Origin: Bradyrhizobium sp. SSBR45G
GTDB lineage: Bacteria; Pseudomonadota; Alphaproteobacteria; Rhizobiales; Xanthobacteraceae
Direction: 5' to 3'
DNA: 64,000 nt
Assembly: GCF_030159255.1 (NCBI RefSeq)
Contig: NZ_BSCT01000030.1
Coordinates: 1 to 64,000 of the forward strand
Position 1 is the stretch's first letter, and the number at the start of each line of letters is the position of its first letter. A program made the position numbers and the translations under genes. Shown here one piece after another: positions 1 through 7,776 of the stretch. The notes under the pieces are model-generated. The model was not told where the DNA came from. It did no database searches and was given only the letters and a program-made list of their open reading frames with translations.

Positions 1-541
1 CATGTTGGAATCACAACTGATTCTTCGCCGCAAGTCTATTTTAGCGCCTATGGGCCTTGAGCCGGGACCCATACCCACAGGGAGTGGTTTGAGGCACGCT
101 GGTCATTGGCATTTTGCCCATCACGACGCCCGCGGCGTATGGGTCGCGGATCGGCACCGCGCCGCGCTGGATTATGGTGACAGTGCTGGACTGCACACCT
201 CAAGTGAGACGCGATAATTTCTGTGATTGGTGTTGCCGGCTTGCCAGATTTTCTGGTTCACAACGATCTTAAGAGCGGACGACCTGTGGTGATCGGCGAG
301 CATCAATCTTGCGCCAAAGCCGAGATATATTGTGTGGCCACGTCACAAATCAAGCTCACCACGTATGCGGGCCCTTCGAGAGTTTCTCGAAGATGCTCTT
401 GGCGAAAGCCCCGGCGTTTAGTTGGCGTAGGCGAGTTCTGCCTCAGAACCCAGTCTCATACATCGGTCAATTTCACCTTGACGACGAAATCTATCAGATG
501 ATAGACTTTTTATATCGGGCGATAGGTATTGGGAGCTGCCG
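1..541. other. Gene-poor left edge with a degenerate repeat
   Basis: No convincing gene is seen here. Short open frames exist on the plus strand but have no recognisable domain, no good ribosome binding site and uneven codon use. The left part (59-152) is a degenerate copy of a dispersed palindromic repeat, listed separately. The segment just before 541 is the 5' flank of the MpaB-like gene and is more AT-rich, so its promoter probably lies there. Confidence 0.5.
59..152. repeat. Degenerate dispersed palindromic repeat
   Basis: The ends are imperfect inverted repeats: GAGCCGGGACCCATAC at 59-74 and GTATGGGTCGCGGATC at 137-152. The left part resembles the element at 10509-10686, which also has a GAGCCCGGAACCCATAC block followed by a similar stretch. 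Elements of this kind are, from memory, common between genes in Bradyrhizobium. It carries no gene. Confidence 0.6.
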
Positions 542-1879
542 ATGTCATTCCTTGATAGCGTGCCCACGCATCTTCGACAGAAGATCGAGGGCCAAGTTAA
601 TCTGGTTCCCGGTATTTATTCTCATGTTGATTTCTCGATTGCGCCTGAGAGGTTTGCCGAAGAGCCCGCGGCTGACACCGCGATGCGTCGCGCCTTCAAG
701 GGCAGACGTGCTGAGCTTTTGCGCAATCGGGAAAGAGTAGAGCTTATCAAAGCCTATACAATGATAGGCGATGCCGTCGCCGACGCTTATGCGGCTCTGA
801 TGCCCAAATACGGTTTTAAGGGATTGGTCGGCATGCTGGACAAAGCCTGCGAGGGGGGCATTGGGGCAGTAGCTGACGCGCCGCAGGAATTGAATGAGCT
901 TATTCGGGACATGGAACGCGTGCCTGACTGGCTCAACATGAAGCTAGTCCGCGAGGGGGCTCGCCTTGAGCGCAATTCTTACGCGCATCTGGCGCCTCTC
1001 GTTATCAGAGGTGGTCTCCTTGCCACGTTCATGAACAAGTACTCTGCTTTGCCCATGGCGCTGACGGGAACGTTCTCTAATTCAACGGCCGCGAAACGGG
1101 TGTTGGAGACGGCGACGTTTTTTACGACAACGGTTCAACCTGGAGCCCTCGAGCGCAACGGCGAGGGATTCAAGGCAGCCGCCAAGGTCAGGCTTATGCA
1201 TTCAATGGTCCGCTTTAATATCATGCGCCATGGAACGCACTGGGATGCGAAGGTGTTTGGAGTTCCCATTCCGCAGGTGGATCAGATGCCCGCGGGCCTG
1301 GTGTCCTGTTTTCTAATGTCGATTCAGGTGCTGAAGAAGGGCCGCACGTCATTCAACGAGACGGAAAGTGCTCGTGTAGAGCTTGCGCGCTACCGGTGCT
1401 TCCTTCTTGGCTTACCCGAAGAACTGCTGGCAAATAACCCGCGTGATATCATCGATTTGATGCTGACCCGCCACGCGACCCTGCGCAAGGGATTCGACGA
1501 CGCCACCTGCGGAGCGCTCATTCGCGCAACGCTAAATGCCAAGCTTTCATCTGACGATGGTGTTTGGGGCCGCATCCGCCAGCGAATGGAGCAAGGTTTT
1601 TCGAAGCTGTTCTTCGTCAGGAATTTCGCGGACAGTGACTTCGAGTTCGCCGCCCGGCTTGGTATCAAAATCAGCGTAAGCGACCGACTGTGGGGGGCTA
1701 CGGCTGCGCTGCTTGCGTTCGTCCAAATGAGCGCATATGCGATCGCCGCCAAGTTGCCAGGGCTTCGCCAAGCGGTAGACGCTGCGCTGGTCAGGAAGGT
1801 TGATAGACTTCTGAGATCCTACGGAAAGGCGGAATTTACTACGGATGCCGCCGCCTATCGGCCGGCCCACACGACCTAA
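542..1879 (+). CDS. MpaB/DUF2236-family oxygenase-like protein
   Basis: 445 aa. The central part has the His- and Arg-rich helix typical of the DUF2236/MpaB group, seen around KVRLMHSMVRFNIM (about residues 218-231). The family includes latex-clearing protein and fungal MpaB, which are heme-b or metal dioxygenases and oxygenases. There is no signal peptide. A hydrophobic stretch near residues 380-400 (LWGATAALLAFVQMSAYAIA) could anchor or bind membrane. The gene is followed 14 bases later by a TetR regulator and then an MDR reductase overlapping it, so the three probably form one unit. The substrate is unknown; a lipid or other hydrophobic compound is an inference from the family. GC content is lower than in downstream housekeeping genes, consistent with acquisition. 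Confidence 0.75.
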   Translation: MSFLDSVPTHLRQKIEGQVNLVPGIYSHVDFSIAPERFAEEPAADTAMRRAFKGRRAELLRNRERVELIKAYTMIGDAVADAYAALMPKYGFKGLVGMLDKACEGGIGAVADAPQELNELIRDMERVPDWLNMKLVREGARLERNSYAHLAPLVIRGGLLATFMNKYSALPMALTGTFSNSTAAKRVLETATFFTTTVQPGALERNGEGFKAAAKVRLMHSMVRFNIMRHGTHWDAKVFGVPIPQVDQMPAGLVSCFLMSIQVLKKGRTSFNETESARVELARYRCFLLGLPEELLANNPRDIIDLMLTRHATLRKGFDDATCGALIRATLNAKLSSDDGVWGRIRQRMEQGFSKLFFVRNFADSDFEFAARLGIKISVSDRLWGATAALLAFVQMSAYAIAAKLPGLRQAVDAALVRKVDRLLRSYGKAEFTTDAAAYRPAHTT

Positions 1880-1893
1880 GGACAGCGTTTCTG

Positions 1894-2598
1894 ATGCTTA
1901 AAGATAAAGTTAGCGGAACGACGCGCAATCGGCATTCGCAGCGCTATTCTAAAGGCGCTGATACGCGGCGCCAACTGCTGGAGGTCGCAATTATCGCCTT
2001 TGGAGAATCTGGATATGCCTCGGTAACTACACGGCAGATCGCGGATACGGCCGGCGTCGCGCTCCCCGCGATACAGTATTATTTCGGGAGCAAGGAAGGC
2101 CTTTATCTCGCCTGCGCCGAAGAAATCGTGGGGCGTTATAAGACCACAACATCTGAGACTGCTCAGTTCGCATATACGCTGCTCAAGCGCTCGGTTGCAC
2201 CTTCCGAAGCGCGCGATCTACTGAAACGCATCTTTTCGGGACTGACGACGCTTCTGGTCACGTCCGAAAACTCCCAGTTATGGGCGACGTTCGTGGCTAG
2301 GGAAATCAGAGAGCCTGGTCCTGCCTTCGAGATTCTTTTTAACAATCTTTGGAAGCCCGGAACGCAGCTCGTTGCAGAACTCGTCGCTAGGGCTAAGGGC
2401 CAGCAGCAGGCGGACGAAGAAGCAACGATTGACGCATTACTTTTGATTGCAGCTCTTGTACCGTTTCAGACGGGTCGCCCAATTGCAACGAGGACTTTGA
2501 AGTGGCGCCAGATTGGCGATGCGCAGCGGGAGAAGATCTTAGCAGCAATCAATCGCCAGATCGACCGGATCGCAGCCAGCAAGGCGAGCGCCGCCTGA
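1894..2598 (+). CDS. TetR/AcrR-family regulator with CerR-type C-terminal domain
   Basis: 234 aa. The N-terminal HTH spans about residues 25-70 (RRQLLEVAIIAFGESGYASVTTRQIAD, then AIQYYFGSKEGLY), the standard TetR recognition-helix pattern. The rest fits the ligand domain of the CerR (DUF1956) subgroup: long helices ending in a segment on loss of function of partner genes. It starts 14 bases after the MpaB-like gene, and its stop overlaps the start of the next gene by one base (TGATG at 2596-2600). It is probably a local repressor of this three-gene unit; the inducer is unknown. Confidence 0.85.
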   Translation: MLKDKVSGTTRNRHSQRYSKGADTRRQLLEVAIIAFGESGYASVTTRQIADTAGVALPAIQYYFGSKEGLYLACAEEIVGRYKTTTSETAQFAYTLLKRSVAPSEARDLLKRIFSGLTTLLVTSENSQLWATFVAREIREPGPAFEILFNNLWKPGTQLVAELVARAKGQQQADEEATIDALLLIAALVPFQTGRPIATRTLKWRQIGDAQREKILAAINRQIDRIAASKASAA

Positions 2599-3575
2599 TG
2601 CCGAAGATCGTCATGTGCCGCGAGCTCGGCTCGCCCGAGTCCTTGCGGCTGGAAGAAATTCCGTCGGTGCCGTTGAAGGCCGGGGAAGTGCGCGTCGCCA
2701 TCCGCGCCGCCGGCATCAATTTTCCTGATGTGCTGATGGTGGCCGGCGAGTACCAGCTGAAGCCGCCGCTGCCGTTCACGCCGGGCGTCGAAGCTGCGGG
2801 TGATGTCGTGGAAGCGGACGCTGCCGCAAGGGGCGTCGTGGTCGGCGACAAGGTTATCGTCAAGATGCGTCATGGCGCCTATTGCAGCGAGGCGGTGGTG
2901 ACGCCGGCGCAACTGACGCCGATGCCCTCGACGTTCGACTATGCGGAAGCCGCGACCTTTCTCGCTGGCCACGGCACCGCCTATCATGCGCTGGTTGATC
3001 GCGGCCAGGTCAAGCCTGGCGAAGTGCTGCTGGTGCATGGTGGAGGCGGCGGGGTCGGGCTTGCCGCCGTCGAGATGGGCAAGATGCTGGGCGCGACGGT
3101 CATCGCGACTGCGTCGAGCGACGAGAAACTCGCGATCGCGAAATCGCGCGGCGCCGATCATCTCATCCGTTACGACCGCGAGCCGTTCCGCGACGCCGTC
3201 AAGCGCATCACCGACGGCCACGGTGCGGATGTGGTGTTCGATCCCGTCGGCGGCGAGGTGTTCGAGAACTCGATGCGCTGCATCAACTGGGGCGCGCGGC
3301 TGCTGGTGATCGGCTTTACCGGCGGCATCGGCCAGGCGAAGACCAATCTCCTGCTGATCAAGGGCGCCAGCGTGCTCGGCGTGCGCGCGGGCGAGACGGT
3401 GCGCAGGGATCCCGCGCTCGGTGCAAGGCGGCTGAAGGATCTGCTGGCATGGGCGGAGGCGGGGAAGCTGCGGCCCAACGTGTCGCACCGTCTGCCGCTG
3501 GAGGAGTACGCCAAGGCGATGCGGCTGTTGATCGAGCGCAAGGCGATCGGGCGCGTGGCGCTCGTGATGAATTGA
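2598..3575 (+). CDS. Zinc-independent MDR / NADPH:quinone oxidoreductase family
   Basis: 325 aa. The start is the ATG at 2598, which overlaps the tetR stop; a longer in-frame extension lies inside tetR and is rejected. The N-terminal GroES-like fold carries INFPDVLMVAGEYQ and the PFTPGVEAAG segment. The Rossmann motif is HGGGGGVGLAAVEMGKMLGA (about residues 146-165), and no structural or catalytic zinc ligands are visible. Family members reduce quinones or enoyl compounds with NADPH in the cytosol. Coupling to the regulator and the oxygenase-like gene suggests it acts on the same substrate route. This is an inference. Confidence 0.85.
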   Translation: MPKIVMCRELGSPESLRLEEIPSVPLKAGEVRVAIRAAGINFPDVLMVAGEYQLKPPLPFTPGVEAAGDVVEADAAARGVVVGDKVIVKMRHGAYCSEAVVTPAQLTPMPSTFDYAEAATFLAGHGTAYHALVDRGQVKPGEVLLVHGGGGGVGLAAVEMGKMLGATVIATASSDEKLAIAKSRGADHLIRYDREPFRDAVKRITDGHGADVVFDPVGGEVFENSMRCINWGARLLVIGFTGGIGQAKTNLLLIKGASVLGVRAGETVRRDPALGARRLKDLLAWAEAGKLRPNVSHRLPLEEYAKAMRLLIERKAIGRVALVMN

Positions 3576-3586
3576 TGCGAGAATCG

Positions 3587-3700
3587 TAGGGTGGGCAAGG
3601 GGTGCGCCAGGAAGCTGGTGCGATCGGCTGGTGGAAGTCCAGCCCAGGTAAGGTGCAGCACACCGCCTGGAAACGAGTGTTGCACTTCAAGCTGGAATCC
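3587..3700. repeat. Partial copy of GTAGGGTGGGCAA repeat with unassigned tail
   Basis: GTAGGGTGGGCAA at about 3587 matches the end of the palindromic element at 5657-5796, but no right inverted end is found here. The following bases to about 3700 contain a short stem around GGCTGGTGGAAGTCCAGCC. It lies between convergent genes (MDR plus, LysR minus). It looks like a decayed insertion. Confidence 0.4.
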
Positions 3701-3707
3701 GCCGGGC

Positions 3708-4637
3708 TCATCTCGCCTTCGCACGTCCTGGCGCGCCGCCGAGTTCGCGGCCGGTTTCCAGCATCAAGGTGCGTAGCCAGATCGAGCCCGGTTCGACCTG
3801 CGCCCTGGTCGGATAGAACATGTATTGTTCGTCGATGCCGGGATCGAGCGGCGGCGCGACGGTCGACAGCGACAGGGGCTGCGCCAGCGCCGCGATCAGG
3901 CGGCGCGGCACGAAGGCGACGAGATCGGTGCGGGCAGTGACATGCAGCGCCTCGATGTAGCTCGGCACGACCAGCGCGATCCGCCGCTCCCAGCCCTTGC
4001 TGCGCAGCCAGCCGTCGATCAGGTCCTCAGCTTGGCCGCGCAAGACCACCGCGACATGCCGGGCGGCCAGGAAGCCGTCCTGCCGGCTCAGTCGCCGGCC
4101 GATCGGGTGACCGCGCCGCACCGCCAGCGCATCGCTGTCGGTGTAGAGCAGCTGGCGATGGAAGCCCTTGAAGGCGTTGCCGATCGAGATCACCATGTCG
4201 ATGGTGCGGGCGAACTCGGCGTGGAAGATCGCGGGTCCCCGCCACGGCACGACGTCGATGCGGAGGTTGGGCGCGGCACGCGTCACCTTGGCCATCAAGG
4301 AAGGCATCAGCAGCTCGACTGCGAGATCAGGCATCATCAGGCGAAACTGGCGATCGCTGCGCTCAGCGTCGAACGCGTCGGGCGTGAACAGGCCGCGCAC
4401 CTGGTCCAGCGCCTGGGCGAGCGGGGCCTGCAGCGCAAGGGCGCGCGGGGTCAGCTCCATCCGCGCGCCGGTACGCACCAGCAGCGGATCGCCGAGCAGG
4501 TCGCGCAGCCGCTGCAGCGCGTGGCTTGTGGCCGGCTGGGACAGCCCGATCCGCAGCGCGGCCCGGCTGACGCTGCTCTCGCGGAGCAGCGCGTCGAGCG
4601 CCACCAGCAGATTGAGGTCGAGCGCGGCCAAATTCAT
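3708..4637 (-). CDS. LysR-family transcriptional regulator
   Basis: 309 aa from the ATG at 4637 (MNLAALDLNLLVALDALLRE). That start fits the family better than the upstream ATG at 4694, which would add 19 residues running over the operator region. The N-terminal winged HTH (about residues 5-65, with SRAALRIGLSQPATSHALQR) is followed by a periplasmic-binding-like effector domain of the NodD/PnbR type. It is divergent from two SnoaL-like genes, and a palindrome at 4645-4668 lies in the shared promoter. It probably controls those genes and itself; the inducer is unknown. Confidence 0.9.
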   Translation of the reverse strand: MNLAALDLNLLVALDALLRESSVSRAALRIGLSQPATSHALQRLRDLLGDPLLVRTGARMELTPRALALQAPLAQALDQVRGLFTPDAFDAERSDRQFRLMMPDLAVELLMPSLMAKVTRAAPNLRIDVVPWRGPAIFHAEFARTIDMVISIGNAFKGFHRQLLYTDSDALAVRRGHPIGRRLSRQDGFLAARHVAVVLRGQAEDLIDGWLRSKGWERRIALVVPSYIEALHVTARTDLVAFVPRRLIAALAQPLSLSTVAPPLDPGIDEQYMFYPTRAQVEPGSIWLRTLMLETGRELGGAPGRAKAR

Positions 4638-4644
4638 GAGATGA

Positions 4645-4668
4645 ATTGATATCATATCCGATATCGAT
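4645..4668. promoter_or_regulatory. Palindromic operator candidate between lysR and SnoaL-like genes
   Basis: ATTGATATC (4645-4653) and GATATCGAT (4660-4668) form an inverted repeat with one mismatch and a 6-base spacer. It starts 7 bases upstream of the LysR start codon and 65-88 bases upstream of the SnoaL-like start. This is the usual place for an autoregulatory LysR site. Binding is inferred. Confidence 0.5.
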
Positions 4669-4732
4669 TGGAAGAATGCGCCGCCGACGGTCATGCTTTG
4701 TCCATCGCAGAAGAGATCGGGAGACGGATGTC

Positions 4733-5158
4733 ATGACCGCAAGCGCCAACAAGCAATTGATGCAGGAGCTGCTCGCCAAGGCCGTTGTCGGCGACCGCGC
4801 GGCCTATGTCGCGGCCACCGCCGACGACGTCACAATGGTGATCACGGGACACTATTCGTGGTCGCAGACGATCAGGGGCAAGGAGGCGTTGCTGCGCGAT
4901 CTCCACGGCCGTCTCGCCAGCCTGCTGGCGGAGGGACGCCGCGCCATTCCGCTGCGCTTCATCGCGGAGGACGACCTCGTCGTGGTCGAGGCCAAGGGCG
5001 AGATGCGGACCAGGTCCGGCCAGCCCTACAACAACGACTACTGCCTGATCTATCGGCTGCGCGAGGGCCGCATCGTCGAGATCCGCGAATATTGCGATTC
5101 GGTGCTGACGGAAGCGGTGCTGGGACCTTATCCGGCTGCGCTCAGGCAGGCGGGTTGA
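4733..5158 (+). CDS. SnoaL/NTF2-like protein, paralogue 1
   Basis: 141 aa from the ATG at 4733, preceded by GGGAGACGG; the longer frame from 4646 runs through the operator. It has a SnoaL-like (NTF2) alpha+beta-barrel pattern, with SWSQTIRGKEALLRDL and AEDDLVVVEAKGEM, and the segment NNDYCLIYRLREGRIVEIREYCDS that is characteristic of ketosteroid-isomerase-like proteins. The next gene is a paralogue with the same motif order. Members isomerise, hydrolyse or bind small hydrophobic compounds; the substrate here is not predictable. Confidence 0.8.
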   Translation: MTASANKQLMQELLAKAVVGDRAAYVAATADDVTMVITGHYSWSQTIRGKEALLRDLHGRLASLLAEGRRAIPLRFIAEDDLVVVEAKGEMRTRSGQPYNNDYCLIYRLREGRIVEIREYCDSVLTEAVLGPYPAALRQAG

Positions 5159-5192
5159 CGCGACGATGACCGAAGTCAAGGAGGATTTGCCG

Positions 5193-5615
5193 ATGAGCGC
5201 CTTAGAAGCCAAGGGGCATGACAACAAGCGGATCGTGCAGCATATGTTCGACGAGTTGGCGAAGAGCAATCCGCAGCCGCTGCTCGATCATCTCGCGGAT
5301 GATTTCCGCTTCGTCATCATGGGCAGCGGATCCTGGTCGCGCAGCTATGACGGCAAGGCGACGGTTCTCGCCGAGTTGTTCGCGCCGCTGCGGGCGCGGC
5401 TCGGCCGCATCACCACCATCCCGATCCGGCTGACGGCCGAGGACGACCGCGTCGTGGTCGAGGCGCGTGGCCGCAACACCACGAGCGACGGCAAGGACTA
5501 CAGCAACAACTATTGCAACGTCCTTCGTCTCAGGGACGGTTGCATCATCGAATGGATCGAATATTGCGACACGCTGCTGATCGAGACCGCACTCGGTCCG
5601 CCGCCGACGTCATGA
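5193..5615 (+). CDS. SnoaL/NTF2-like protein, paralogue 2
   Basis: 140 aa. The ATG at 5193 is chosen because AAGGAGG (5178-5184) lies 8 bases upstream; the ATG at 5166 would put that site inside the gene. SWSRSYDGKATVLAEL, AEDDRVVVEARGR, SNNYCNVLRLRDGCIIEWIE and YCDTLLIETALGP line up one-for-one with the preceding gene, so the pair is a tandem duplication. Both are probably transcribed together under the divergent LysR regulator. Confidence 0.8.
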   Translation: MSALEAKGHDNKRIVQHMFDELAKSNPQPLLDHLADDFRFVIMGSGSWSRSYDGKATVLAELFAPLRARLGRITTIPIRLTAEDDRVVVEARGRNTTSDGKDYSNNYCNVLRLRDGCIIEWIEYCDTLLIETALGPPPTS

Positions 5616-5656
5616 GACGGTCGGGCCTGCGACGTCCGGGGAGACTCGGGTGGTCC

Positions 5657-5796
5657 GTAGGGTGGGCAAAGGCGCGCCACGCTGCTCATGAGTTCAGCGA
5701 GAGATGTCTCCCGCGCCGTGCCCACCATCGCGACAACGCGTCCGCAGTGAGACGGTGGCGCGCCGCCGTCTGCGGCGGCCGCTTTGCCCACTCTAC
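5657..5796. repeat. MITE-like palindromic element (GTAGGGTGGGCAAAG ends)
   Basis: 140 bp bounded by GTAGGGTGGGCAAAG (5657-5671) and CTTTGCCCACTCTAC (5782-5796). These are 15-base inverted ends with one mismatch. It sits between convergent genes and has no coding content. The inside contains a second palindrome around GCCGCCGTCTGCGGCGGC. Confidence 0.75.
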
Positions 5797-5808
5797 GACG
5801 ACTCATGA

Positions 5809-6537
5809 TCAAACCGCCTTGATCTGGTGGTGCTTGGGAATGCGCAAGCCGTGCCTGGCAATCTCCGCCTGCAAGTCGTCGGAGAAGAGAACGTTGGGGC
5901 GGCTCAGCCGGCGTTCGCGCCAGAGATGGGCGCCGGCGGCAGCACTGTTGGAAACCGTCAGATTGCTGCAGTCCTTTTTTGTTGGACCCTTCGCATAGTA
6001 GAGATCGAAGACCTCTCCCTCCGCCCCCGTTGCCTGACGGACATCGCTGTGCTCCGGCAGAAAGCTATCGAGGAATCGACCGATGATCATGCCATGATGC
6101 TGCCCGGGGAAGTCCTGGCCTTTCGGCAGGGTGATGCGCAGTGGCCAGAACTGGTGCACGCCCGGTTCCAGCGCCTCGATGATCTCCTTCAACGTCGCAT
6201 CGACGGCGAGCAGACGATTGGTCAAGACAATGAGCGAGCCGAGCGACTTGCGCGCTTCACTCATCCTGAACTCCGATGGGCGCTCATGCGGCGCGATCGG
6301 TCCCAGGTCTTCGGTGAACTTGCGGGACAATTCGCACCTGTAGACGATATGCGAGTTGCGGAATGCCTGCCTTTCCTCGGCCGCCATGGTCTCCCAGAAA
6401 TATCGCTGGGTTCCTTCCTCCCAGCCGACATAGTCGCCGTTCGGGAAGAAGTCGCCGAAACTGTTTGGCTCGATCAATCCCCACACTATCCTAACGTCCT
6501 CTTGCGTCTCGACGCTCCACCCCGTCGACCGCCGCAT
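5809..6537 (-). CDS. Imm11-family (DUF1629) immunity-like protein
   Basis: 242 aa from the ATG at 6537, which has AAGGAG 7 bases upstream. A longer frame continues far upstream into repeat sequence and is not believed. The family pattern is visible: IVWGLIEPNSFGDFF near the start, HQFWPLRITLPKG in the middle, and the C-terminal AHLWRERRLSRPNVLFSDDL followed by HGLRIPKHHQ. Imm11 proteins are predicted immunity partners of polymorphic toxins. No toxin gene or secretion marker lies beside it, so this is an orphan. It is flanked on both sides by repeat elements, which suggests transfer. Confidence 0.7.
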   Translation of the reverse strand: MRRSTGWSVETQEDVRIVWGLIEPNSFGDFFPNGDYVGWEEGTQRYFWETMAAEERQAFRNSHIVYRCELSRKFTEDLGPIAPHERPSEFRMSEARKSLGSLIVLTNRLLAVDATLKEIIEALEPGVHQFWPLRITLPKGQDFPGQHHGMIIGRFLDSFLPEHSDVRQATGAEGEVFDLYYAKGPTKKDCSNLTVSNSAAAGAHLWRERRLSRPNVLFSDDLQAEIARHGLRIPKHHQIKAV

Positions 6538-6689
6538 CGCCATCTCCTTCAGCGACCCGGCTGTCTTACAATCGTCGATCTCAATCGAATACAGCCAACG
6601 AATTGACTTAGAGTGAAACTTCTTCGCTGTGCTCGTCCAGGTCGAATTCGTTAGCCTTCGTTCTTGCATCATGCCGTTTCCGTTTTTTA

Positions 6690-7260
6690 GAAATTTTGTT
6701 GACTCTCCCCCCAAATCAGGTGTCTTATCCGCTCCGTTCCGTCCCAACAGGAGGGCGTACGCGTCGTCACGACACGCGGGGCGGGATGCGGTGGCTGCGA
6801 CGGCGTCGTCTGGACGAGCGGCGTCGACCGGTCTTGTGCAGGGCTGCGGCGGCTTGCCGTCGTGGTTCGGGTGCGGGGTCTTTCGCGGGCGTTGAAATCG
6901 TGTGGTCCTGGCATCCCGACGCTGATGCCAAGCTGGTGGTGATGATGATCCGCCGGTGACGGGGGCAAGACAGCCGGTCCCCGGGGAGATCACGTATAAG
7001 ACGGAAGCCCATCGCGCAGGGAATGCCGGATGTCCGGCTGGACCTGTGGTGACTGCCGCCTGCTTTTCTTTCTGCAGGCGGGCCATGGGTTGCGGCCAGC
7101 ACCCGGCATTCCCTGCGCCCTCTTCTTCGTGAGGGTTCTTCTCGGCATCACCTCGGGCGCGCCGCGCCGCGAGAGCGGTGAGGTCATGTCTGACGTCATC
7201 TCGCGATCGATCGTTGGGGCGCGTGTCCGCATCCGCGCGGGTCAGGCGCGCAGCATGAAC
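6690..7260 (-). repeat. Long dispersed repeat remnant
   Basis: The minus-strand translation includes GRNPWPACRKKSRRQSPQ, DIRHSLRDGLPSYT and HTISTPAKDPAPEPR. I recall such strings from a family of spurious proteins annotated many times in Bradyrhizobium genomes, produced by an unnamed repeat of about 0.5-0.7 kb. The frames shift along the region, as expected for non-coding or decayed DNA. The limits are approximate. Confidence 0.45.
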
Positions 7261-7474
7261 CATCAGGCTCTTGCAAATGGAACCCGCGCCGCCGGCTGCG
7301 CGATCGAATTTGCAGACGGTCACGGGCAATGCACGCAGCTTCGCGCCTGCAGCGCTGAATCCTTTCGCTCGGGTTGTCTTTTACGTTGCGACTGCCTTGC
7401 GGATGTAGATAATCTAAGATTGTGTCTGATGGTCGCGCTCTTGGAGCGCGCAGATCTATTCCGAACTGCTGACC

Positions 7475-7650
7475 CTCACCCTGAGGAGCCCGCCGCAGGC
7501 GGGCGTCTCGAAGGGCGAGGCCTGGGTCTTGGCCTCATGGTTCGAGACGGCGCTGTGCGCCTCCTCACCATGAGGATCAGGCGCCGAGCGCGGCGCCGCA
7601 CACCGGACGACGAACACGCCGAGGGGCGTGTTCGTGGAGAGGGTTGAATG
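7475..7650. repeat. Short palindromic repeat cluster
   Basis: CCTCATGGT at 7533-7541 and ACCATGAGG at 7567-7575 are perfect inverted ends of a 43-base palindrome. It is preceded by AGGAGCCCGCC...GGCGGGC style inverted bases at about 7484-7504 and GTCTCGAAGG. This matches a repeat seen between genes in many alphaproteobacteria. Confidence 0.6.
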
Positions 7651-7776
7651 GGCGCTGAACATCGTCATGAGCAGGGGGCTCATCGAGAGGGGAAGGCTCG
7701 GCAACTCGGCGAACTAACGACAACATTCTCAATAGCTCGGACCAACGCGAGCGTAGATCGATTTGGGGAGGCGTAG

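Larger units (their letters stand above)
6544..7776. other. Repeat-rich gap without a supported gene
   Basis: About 1.2 kb without a credible gene. Open frames exist on both strands but are low-complexity Arg/Pro/Ser translations of dispersed repeat DNA. Two repeat units are listed separately (about 6690-7260 and 7475-7650). The final part, 7652-7776, is the 5' flank of the metallo-beta-lactamase-fold gene. Confidence 0.55.

Noticed and set aside
2466..3488. Long minus-strand frame opposite the MDR gene
   Set aside because: Arg/His-rich translation of the complement of a clear MDR gene; no motif, no ribosome site.
3600..3700. Possible group II intron fragment
   Set aside because: A short stem and a GTGCG-like start exist, but no domain V, no reverse transcriptase and no full-length structure were found.
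7030..7647. 205-codon plus-strand frame
   Set aside because: Runs through repeat DNA with no domain and no good ribosome site.
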